The position numbers were made by a program, and so were the translations under genes. Of a stretch of DNA of 7,706 nt, positions 1 to 6,520 are shown piece after piece. The stretch is from Gemmatimonadota bacterium (lineage in GTDB: Bacteria > Gemmatimonadota > Gemmatimonadetes > Gemmatimonadales > GWC2-71-9). The notes under the pieces were generated by a model, which saw only the letters and a list, made by a program, of their open reading frames with translations, ran no database searches and was not told the DNA's origin. The stretch is from assembly GCA_003221075.1 (NCBI GenBank), contig QHUF01000137.1, positions 1 through 7,706 of the forward strand, written 5' to 3'. The stretch's first letter is position 1. The number at the start of each line of letters is the position of its first letter.

Positions 1-704
1 TCCGTGACCTGTTTTGCGAGTACATCGGTCGCCTTGTCCGCTTCGAAGGGCAGCGCGCCCGAGCACGTGAAGTAGCCGACGATGCCCAGCGAGTAGAGGT
101 CGCTGCGTGCATCCACCGCTTCGCCGAGCGCCTGCTCCGGACTCATGAACTCGGGAGTACCGACCACTTCTCCCGTGGCCAGCGCCCCGGCGCCGGCGAC
201 GACGCTTGCGATTCCGAAATCGGCCACGAGCACGCGGCCGTTGTTCTCCATCAGGATGTTGTCCGGCTTCACGTCGCGATGAATGACGCCCTGCCCATGC
301 GCGTAGGCGAGGGCCCACGCGACGTCGCGGAGAACACGCGACCCCTCGGAGGGCGCTAACGGGCCGCGGCGCCGGACCCGCTCTGTGAGCGTCTCGCCTT
401 CGATGTACGCCATCGCGAAGAACACGAATCCGCCGATCTCTTCGACGGCGTGAATCGGAATGATGTTGGGATGAGAAAGCTTGGCGGCGGTACGGGCCTC
501 CCGCAGAAACCGCTCCCGGAGCCCTGGATCGGACGCCTTCGATGGCGGCAACAGCTTGATCGCCACAGGACGGTCGAGCCGCACTTCGCGCGCGAGATAG
601 ACGACGCCCATCCCACCGCGTCCCAGCTCGCGCTCCAGCGAGTAGCGGCCGGCGATAGCCGCCTGGAAGTCGAGAAATAGCCGATCGGGAGCTTGGTGCG
701 TCAT
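1..704 (-). CDS. Hanks-type serine/threonine protein kinase, 3' part missing
   Basis: Cytoplasmic kinase domain that transfers phosphate from ATP to Ser/Thr of unknown targets. The first 234 residues are visible and the gene leaves the window at its C-terminal side. Seen: glycine loop GRGGMGVVYLA (residues 28-38), VAIK lysine K50, helix-C glutamate E69, catalytic loop HRDVKPDN (142-149; D144, K146, N149), DFG (162-164), SPE (188-190) and the F-helix aspartate D202. All catalytic residues are present, so the kinase should be active. The ATG at 704 is chosen because AGGGG (709-713) lies 4 bases upstream and the family N-terminus begins just after it. Its start lies 23 bases after the stop of the neighbouring kinase, so the two are probably co-transcribed. 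It closely resembles that neighbour, including a shared 24-base DNA identity (405-428 and 1829-1852), which points to tandem duplication. Whether it carries a sensor or membrane domain cannot be seen here. Confidence 0.95.
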   Translation of the reverse strand, partial: MTHQAPDRLFLDFQAAIAGRYSLERELGRGGMGVVYLAREVRLDRPVAIKLLPPSKASDPGLRERFLREARTAAKLSHPNIIPIHAVEEIGGFVFFAMAYIEGETLTERVRRRGPLAPSEGSRVLRDVAWALAYAHGQGVIHRDVKPDNILMENNGRVLVADFGIASVVAGAGALATGEVVGTPEFMSPEQALGEAVDARSDLYSLGIVGYFTCSGALPFEADKATDVLAKQVT

Positions 705-727
705 CGCACCCCTAAACTAACGCCTGA

Positions 728-2125
728 TCACGCCGGCGTTTCGGAGCTATGTAGGATGTTGACGATCGGTGGCGTGCGTTCGACGCCGACACCGGCGAAT
801 CGGAACAGCCAGCGCCCCATGGCTCCGCGCCAGAACCGCAAGCGCCGCTCGCCGCGCGGGTCGGTGCGCTGCTCCGTACGGGCGCGTGCCACGATACTCG
901 CGAGCAACGACGTCGCGGCGCACGCCACGGACACCCCGGGCAGTAGCGGCACGGCATCCGGTGGTACGGCGATCACGCCGGCGATCGCCGCCACGGCGGC
1001 CGCGGTGCCCAGAAGCGCGACGCGGGCGAGCCACGCGATCGCGCGCTCGATGCCCACGGGGCGCGGACCATAGACGAAGGTCAGCTCCTCGCGCCGCCGC
1101 GCCTGCCGCGCTACGAGGGCCGCGACGAGATCGCCCCCAGCGACGGCTATGGGGAGGAGTATCGCACCCGTCATGAACGTGTAGATCAACGCGGGCCCCT
1201 CGAGGTGCGTGCTGCGCACGAGGAACGCACGCACGGCGAGCGGGACCGGCATCGGCTCCACCGCATCCACGACGGCTTTGACGAGCGCCGCTGCGTCGGG
1301 GAAGCGCTCCCACGGTTCCTTCGCCAGGCAGCGATCGACGATCTGGGCAAGGCGGGGCGGCACTAACGGGGCAACTCTCGCGAGCGGCGGCGCCGGCTCG
1401 GCGATGTGGAGCGCCAGAAAGGCGGTTTCCGTGGTCGCGCGAAACGGGAGCCGGCCTGACAAGGCGTAAAACGCGACGACTCCCAGCGAGTACAGGTCGC
1501 TGCGCGCATCGACGGCATCCCCGCGCGCCTGCTCTGGGCTCATGAACGCCGCCGTGCCGACCACGTGCCCGCGCGGGGCCGCGGGGCGTCCCAAGCGTGC
1601 GGCCGAGACGGGCGCCGGGCTCGTATGGGCGATGCCGAAGTCGGTCAGCAGGGCCCGCCCGGTATCGCCGTCGATCAGAATGTTGTCGGGTTTGACGTCG
1701 CGGTGCACGACGCCGCGGGCGTGCGCGTACCCAAGCGCTTCGCCGATGTCGCACAGGAGCCGGGCCGCCCCATGGGCATCCAGGGGACCGCGAGTCGCGA
1801 CGCGCTGTGCGAGCGTTTCACCCGACACGTACGCCATCGCGAAGAACACGAAATTGCTGATCTCGTCGACGGTGTAGATCGGGACGATGTTCGGATGGGT
1901 CAGCGCGGCCACCGTGCGCGCCTCACGCAGGAACCGCTGGCGGCTGCCGTCGTCGACCGCGAGCTCGGGCGGGAGCACCTTAATCGCCACGCGCCGGTCC
2001 AGCCGGCGCTCGCGTGCGAGATACACAAGGCCCATGCCGCCTCGCCCGATCGGCGCCTCGACGTCGTACGCATGAGCGAGCGCCGCGCGCAGCTCGGGCA
2101 GAGTTAGTTCGGTCGGCTCGGGCAT
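728..2125 (-). CDS. Serine/threonine protein kinase with C-terminal membrane module
   Basis: Complete kinase of 465 residues. The kinase domain (about 20-285) has GRGGMGLVYLA (27-37), K49 in VAIK, E68, HRDVKPDN (141-148; D143, K145, N148), DFG (162-164), SPE (196-198) and D210, so it is predicted to be active. Its activation segment is 8 residues longer than that of its paralogue. From about 300 onward the family similarity ends. There follow three likely membrane segments (about 312-338, 362-386, 391-414), joined by short charged loops, then a basic, Trp/Phe-rich tail (about 428-445). No sizeable extracytoplasmic sensor is visible, unlike PASTA-type kinases. The ATG at 2125 is preferred, with GGTGGAG (2130-2136) 4 bases upstream. 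An in-frame GTG at 2155 would add ten residues but has less support. It is the first gene of the minus-strand kinase pair and is divergent from the transporter. The substrate is unknown; regulation of peptide uptake is speculation from position only. Confidence 0.95.
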   Translation of the reverse strand: MPEPTELTLPELRAALAHAYDVEAPIGRGGMGLVYLARERRLDRRVAIKVLPPELAVDDGSRQRFLREARTVAALTHPNIVPIYTVDEISNFVFFAMAYVSGETLAQRVATRGPLDAHGAARLLCDIGEALGYAHARGVVHRDVKPDNILIDGDTGRALLTDFGIAHTSPAPVSAARLGRPAAPRGHVVGTAAFMSPEQARGDAVDARSDLYSLGVVAFYALSGRLPFRATTETAFLALHIAEPAPPLARVAPLVPPRLAQIVDRCLAKEPWERFPDAAALVKAVVDAVEPMPVPLAVRAFLVRSTHLEGPALIYTFMTGAILLPIAVAGGDLVAALVARQARRREELTFVYGPRPVGIERAIAWLARVALLGTAAAVAAIAGVIAVPPDAVPLLPGVSVACAATSLLASIVARARTEQRTDPRGERRLRFWRGAMGRWLFRFAGVGVERTPPIVNILHSSETPA

Positions 2126-2226
2126 CCGGCTCCACCATACCCGCGGACCTGACACAGGTTCGAGGCTCAGTTCGTGGATCGCCGCTGGACACCGGCGCAG
2201 TTTAGGACGCAGATTCTGCGGCGTAT
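2126..2226. promoter_or_regulatory. Divergent intergenic region, kinase pair / peptide transporter
   Basis: These 101 bases separate the kinase start (minus strand) from the transporter start (plus strand) and must hold the promoters of both units unless they lie inside the genes. I see no confident -35/-10 pair. Two small inverted repeats are present: CGCAG-ATT-CTGCG at 2208-2220, ending 6 bases before the transporter ATG, and CGCCG/CGGCG at 2180-2184 and 2193-2197. In GC-rich DNA such short stems can arise by chance. The role as a control region is inferred from gene orientation. Confidence 0.5.
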
Positions 2227-4416
2227 ATGACCGCCCCCTCCGCCACGCACCAACCCTACATTCCGCCGACGCAGTCGCCCGCGGAGCTCACGCCGCGCGC
2301 GATAGCCCTGGGGGTTTTGCTAGGTCTGATTTTCGGCGCCTCCAACGTCTACCTCGCGCTGAAGATCGGTCTCACAGTCAGCGCATCGATCCCGATTGCC
2401 GTACTGTCGATCACGATCTTCCGCTGGCTCGGCCGCTCCACGATCCTCGAAAACAACATCGTCCAGACGACCGGCTCGGCGGCGGACTCGGTCTCGGCTG
2501 GGGTGGTGTTCACGATCCCCGCGATTCTGTTGATGGGGTACGACCTCGACATCGGCCGCGTCACCGTCCTGGCGATCGCCGGCGGGCTGATGGGCGTGCT
2601 GATGATGATTCCGCTACGCCGCGCCCTGATCGTCAAAGAGCACGGCAACCTGCCCTATCCCGAGGGGACGGCGTGCGCCGAGGTGCTGATCGCCGGCGAG
2701 CGCGGCGGCATCCACGCGAAGACGGTCTTCCAGGCGTTCGGGACCGCGTTCCTGTACAAGTTTCTGATGACGGCGCTCAAGTTGTGGCGCGAGTACCCGA
2801 GCACTGTCATCCGCTCCTATCAAAGCGCAGAGGTGAAGGTCGAGGCCAGTCCCGAGCTGATCGGGGTCGGTTACATCATCGGGCCGCGGATCGCCGGCTA
2901 TCTGTTCGCGGGCGGGTGTCTCGCCTACGTCGTGCTGATGCCGGCGATCAAGCTGTTCGGCAGCGCGATGACCGAGCCGATGTTCGGCACGACCAAGCTG
3001 ATCCGCGACATGGACGCGGGTGAGATTCGGGCCGCCTTCGTGTTCTACATCGGAGCGGGCGCAGTGGCGACCGCCGGTATCATCGCGTTGGCCCGGTCGC
3101 TGCCGACGATCGTCGGGGCGTTTCGCGCCGGCTTCGCCGACATGCGCGCCAGCCGCCTCGGCCAGGCAGTCGCAGCGAAACTGCGCACGGACGACGACCT
3201 GCCGATCAGCGTCACCGTCTTCGGCTCGATCCTGCTCGCCATCGCGATTGCGCTGATCCCAGGCATTGGCGTGAACCTCCTGGGCGGCATCCTGATCATC
3301 ATCTTCGGGTTCTTCTTCACGACCGTGTCATCGCGGATCTGCGGGCAGGTGGGCAGCTCGGCGAACCCGATCTCTGGGATGACCATCGCGGCCTTGATCG
3401 CGATCTCCTTCATCTTTTTGCTGCTCGGCTGGAATCAGATCGATGACCGTGTGCGCGCCATCTCGATTGCCTGCGTGATCGCCGTAGCGGTCGCGAACGG
3501 CGGCAACACGTCGCAGGACCTGAAGACCGGCTTCCTGGTCGGGGCGACGCCCAGGCGCCAGCAGATTGCGATTCTCATCGGGGCGATCGGATCGGCGTTG
3601 GCCGTGGGCTGGACGCTCACGTTCCTCAACGGAGCCTACAGCTACCAGGTCCCCGAAACGCGCGCCGGCTTCGTGGCACCGGCGAGCGGCAAGAGCCCCG
3701 ACGGCAACGTGGTCGTGCATACCGAGACGATGTCGCACTTCGGCATCGGTGGGACGGACTCGATCGAGAACAACAGCTACCAGGTGATTCGCGTCTACGT
3801 CGCAACGCAGGGCGTCCCCCCCGGGAAATACCTCGTCGATCCCGCGTCACATGAGATTCGCTACGTGGTCGACCCCGGCATCGGTGGCCGGATCCATGAG
3901 TACCGCGGCCACGAGCTGAAGCGGCTCGATTCGCCGAAGGCCACGCTCATGGCCTTGATCACCGATGGGATACTCACCCACAAGCTGCCTTGGGCCCTCG
4001 TGCTCATCGGCGTATTCCTCACGATCGCCATCGAGCTGATGGGTGTGTCCTCACTCCCAGTCGCCGTCGGCGTCTATCTCCCGCTGAGCACGTCCGCCGG
4101 GATGTTCGCGGGCGGCATCGTCCGCTGGCTCGTCGAGCGGAGAGTCCGATCGGCGAACCGCTCGTTGGCCGAGATCGAATCCGGTCCGGGCGTGCTGTTC
4201 GCGAGCGGTTTGATCGCGGGCGGCGCGATCTGCGGGATCGCGGTCGCGGCGATCGCCGGGTGGGGAAGCGCCCGCGGTATGTCCGCGGAGTGGCTCGCGG
4301 AAAAGATCGGGCTGTATCACACGCTGGGCGGGTTCGCGACGTCGGCCATCATCGGCCTGATCATGTTCGCGATTCTGGGGGTGTTGCTCTATCGCACTGG
4401 CTTGCGCCGGCAGTAA
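2227..4416 (+). CDS. OPT family oligopeptide transporter
   Basis: Inner-membrane secondary transporter of the OPT superfamily. Bacterial members are thought to import short peptides, by analogy with proton-coupled fungal OPTs; the plant YSL branch moves metal chelates, so the substrate is not certain. The protein has 729 residues and about 14-16 hydrophobic segments spread over 24-466 and 588-722. Family landmarks seen: GASNVYLALKIGLT (37-50), NLPYPEGTACAEVL (141-154), the NPISGMT motif (380-386) and GNTSQDLKTGFLVGATPRRQ (426-445). A soluble stretch of about 110 residues (about 474-585) interrupts the membrane part and contains a PPGKYLVD...IRYVVDPGIGG segment; it may be a feature of a bacterial subgroup. 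The ATG at 2227 fits the expected N-terminus, but no clear Shine-Dalgarno precedes it. The M42 peptidase follows after 38 bases with no terminator between, so the pair is likely an operon for peptide uptake and breakdown. Confidence 0.94.
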   Translation: MTAPSATHQPYIPPTQSPAELTPRAIALGVLLGLIFGASNVYLALKIGLTVSASIPIAVLSITIFRWLGRSTILENNIVQTTGSAADSVSAGVVFTIPAILLMGYDLDIGRVTVLAIAGGLMGVLMMIPLRRALIVKEHGNLPYPEGTACAEVLIAGERGGIHAKTVFQAFGTAFLYKFLMTALKLWREYPSTVIRSYQSAEVKVEASPELIGVGYIIGPRIAGYLFAGGCLAYVVLMPAIKLFGSAMTEPMFGTTKLIRDMDAGEIRAAFVFYIGAGAVATAGIIALARSLPTIVGAFRAGFADMRASRLGQAVAAKLRTDDDLPISVTVFGSILLAIAIALIPGIGVNLLGGILIIIFGFFFTTVSSRICGQVGSSANPISGMTIAALIAISFIFLLLGWNQIDDRVRAISIACVIAVAVANGGNTSQDLKTGFLVGATPRRQQIAILIGAIGSALAVGWTLTFLNGAYSYQVPETRAGFVAPASGKSPDGNVVVHTETMSHFGIGGTDSIENNSYQVIRVYVATQGVPPGKYLVDPASHEIRYVVDPGIGGRIHEYRGHELKRLDSPKATLMALITDGILTHKLPWALVLIGVFLTIAIELMGVSSLPVAVGVYLPLSTSAGMFAGGIVRWLVERRVRSANRSLAEIESGPGVLFASGLIAGGAICGIAVAAIAGWGSARGMSAEWLAEKIGLYHTLGGFATSAIIGLIMFAILGVLLYRTGLRRQ

Positions 4417-4423
4417 CATTATC

Positions 4424-4454
4424 ACGACACCATAACGACACCATCAACGACAGC
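4424..4454 (+). repeat. Short tandem repeat (11-base unit) at operon junction
   Basis: The unit ACGACACCAT occurs at 4424-4433 and again at 4435-4444, followed by a partial third copy (ACGACA, about 4447-4452). It fills almost all of the gap between the transporter stop (4414-4416) and the peptidase GTG (4455), where a ribosome binding site would be expected. The sequence is purine-poor in the usual Shine-Dalgarno place. The repeat is directly visible; any effect on translation is inference. Confidence 0.7.
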
Positions 4455-5525
4455 GTGACCATCAAGACCGTCGGATTTCTGAAGAAGCTGCTCGACACGG
4501 CGGGGCCCTCGGGATTTGAGCAGGCACCGGGCCGCGTGTGGCGCGACGAGGTCGGCACGTTCGCCGACGACGTGCGTGCCGACGTGCACGGGAATTCCGT
4601 GGCGGCCCTGAATCCCAAGGGAAAGCCACGGGTGATGTTCGCTGGGCACATCGACGAGATCGGGATCCAGATCACGCATATCGACGACGACGGTTTTCTC
4701 TATTTCAGCGGCATCGGTGGATGGGACTCGCAGGTCCTGGTGGGGCAACGCGTGTTGATCCTCACCCGCGGCGGGCCGGTGCACGGCGTGGTGGGGAAGA
4801 AAGCGATCCACCAGCTAAAGAAGGAAGAGCTGGACCGCGTGACGAAAGTGATCGACCTATGGATCGACGTCGGCGCCGCCAACCGGGACGAGGCGGCGGG
4901 GCGCGTTCGCATCGGAGACGCCGGCGTGCTGGACAGCCGGGTAGAGGAATACCCCAACGGCCGCATCGTCTCCCGTAGCCTCGACAACCGCATCGGCGCG
5001 TATGTCGCGGCCGAGGCGCTGCGCCGCCTGGCAGCGCAGCGACCGAAGCATGCAGCGGTGTTCTCCGTGGCCTCGACACGCGAGGAAATCGCGTGGACCG
5101 GCAGCGGCGCGCGTACAAGCGCCGTGGGGATCGAGCCCGATGTGGCGATCGTCGTGGACGTCACGCACGCGACTGATTATCCCGGCGCCGACAAGAAGCA
5201 CTCGGGCGACCACAAGCTTGGTGGCGGCGTGGTCTTGAGCCGCGGGTCCTCGGTGAGCTCCGTCGTCTTCGATTTGCTGGTCGAGTGCGCCGAGCAGGCG
5301 AAGATCCCGTACACGATCCAGGCGGCGCCGCGCGACACCGGCACGGACGCAGACGCGATCTACAATGCCATGGGCGGCATCCCCACGGGCCTAGTGAGCG
5401 TCCCTAACCGCTACATGCACAGCCCGAATGAAATGGTGGCGCTCGAGGATCTCGATCGCGCCGCCGATCTGCTTGCCGCGTTCGCGCGCCGGCTGGAACC
5501 AAACACCGACTTCATCCCTCGTTAA
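4455..5525 (+). CDS. M42 family metallopeptidase (aminopeptidase, FrvX/TET-like)
   Basis: Cytoplasmic di-metal aminopeptidase of 356 residues, the normal length for M42. The family forms dodecameric tetrahedral assemblies that trim short peptides from their N-terminus. Predicted metal and catalytic residues are all present: H65 in AGHIDEIG (63-70), bridging D177 in SLDNRIG (175-181), E210/E211 in TREEI (208-212), D235 in VVDVTHATD (233-241) and H322 in MHSPNE (321-326). The GTDAD motif (296-300) and the N-terminal AGPSGFE (16-22) also fit. The segment after the EE pair (AWTGSGARTSA) appears about two residues longer than the common EEVGLRGA form. The GTG at 4455 is the only sensible start: the open frame continues upstream inside the transporter gene, but no family sequence is there and no nearer ATG/GTG exists. 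No Shine-Dalgarno is visible, so translation may be coupled to the transporter. It probably degrades the peptides imported by that transporter. Confidence 0.93.
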   Translation: MTIKTVGFLKKLLDTAGPSGFEQAPGRVWRDEVGTFADDVRADVHGNSVAALNPKGKPRVMFAGHIDEIGIQITHIDDDGFLYFSGIGGWDSQVLVGQRVLILTRGGPVHGVVGKKAIHQLKKEELDRVTKVIDLWIDVGAANRDEAAGRVRIGDAGVLDSRVEEYPNGRIVSRSLDNRIGAYVAAEALRRLAAQRPKHAAVFSVASTREEIAWTGSGARTSAVGIEPDVAIVVDVTHATDYPGADKKHSGDHKLGGGVVLSRGSSVSSVVFDLLVECAEQAKIPYTIQAAPRDTGTDADAIYNAMGGIPTGLVSVPNRYMHSPNEMVALEDLDRAADLLAAFARRLEPNTDFIPR

Positions 5526-5544
5526 CCGTGCTCTATGTGATCGC

Positions 5545-5581
5545 AAAAAAACAGGGCCCCGGCAGACTGCCCGGGGCCCTG
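5545..5581 (-). terminator. Intrinsic terminator of the SdrD B-like gene
   Basis: A perfect 11-base-pair, very GC-rich stem (arms 5552-5562 and 5571-5581, CAGGGCCCCGG and its complement) encloses an 8-base loop. On the minus strand it is followed directly by seven U (A-run at 5545-5551), the classic rho-independent arrangement. It lies 23 bases past the stop of the minus-strand gene. In the plus direction no T-run follows, so it would be a weaker terminator for the M42 peptidase transcript, although the stem could still protect that 3' end. Confidence 0.92.
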
Positions 5582-5604
5582 AATTGGTCAGGAGTTACGA
5601 CAAC

Positions 5605-6300
<696 letters not shown>

Positions 6301-6520
6301 GCTCTCTCCTGACCGAAGAGGTCGTGGATATGGAACTGCGACCCCCCTATGGGCAAGAACCGCACCCATTGCGGCAGGATAGGTGTAAAGCATTTTGAAT
6401 TAATGAGATACACGCAGCGGACAGCACCGAATACGTGCGTGCTGTTGTCATTGTTTTTGACGTTGCGTTACGCGGTTTTTCGTGCGATATGCAACTGACA
6501 TTAAGGCATAGAAAACTGCC
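6301..6520. other. Non-coding upstream region of the SdrD B-like gene
   Basis: This is the largest gene-free stretch in the window. It separates the HEAT-repeat gene from the next minus-strand gene. Its right part (about 6380-6520) is clearly more AT-rich than the surroundings, as expected for a promoter region or a long leader. I see no confident sigma-70 hexamer pair; TTGCCC...CATATC shortly upstream of the ribosome binding site is only a weak match. A 7-base inverted repeat (ACAGCAC at 6421-6427, GTGCTGT at 6439-6445) is present without a matching U-tract on the coding strand. No small ORF with a convincing start was found. Confidence 0.4.
6306..6310 (-). promoter_or_regulatory. Ribosome binding site deciding the start at 6300
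   Basis: AGGAG on the minus strand sits five bases before the ATG at 6300, at ideal spacing. It selects this start over the in-frame ATG at 6393 and places a proper signal peptide at the N-terminus. Confidence 0.85.

Noticed and set aside
693..2107. Long plus-strand open frames opposite the kinase genes
   Set aside because: They are Arg/Ala/Pro-rich shadows of GC-rich coding DNA; the minus strand contains complete kinase motifs throughout.
3990..4454. Upstream extension of the M42 peptidase frame, giving a 511-residue protein
   Set aside because: It overlaps the well-supported 3' end of the transporter gene, is Arg-rich nonsense of GC-rich DNA, and has no family similarity. The GTG at 4455 gives the normal M42 length.
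6301..6393. N-terminal extension of the SdrD B-like protein to an ATG at 6393
   Set aside because: It would bury the signal peptide internally, and the AGGAG at 6306-6310 supports the start at 6300.
6421..6461. Hairpin ACAGCAC/GTGCTGT followed by a T-rich stretch as a terminator
   Set aside because: The stem is only 7 base pairs with an 11-base loop, the T-run is distant, and it would act on the plus strand, where no gene precedes it.
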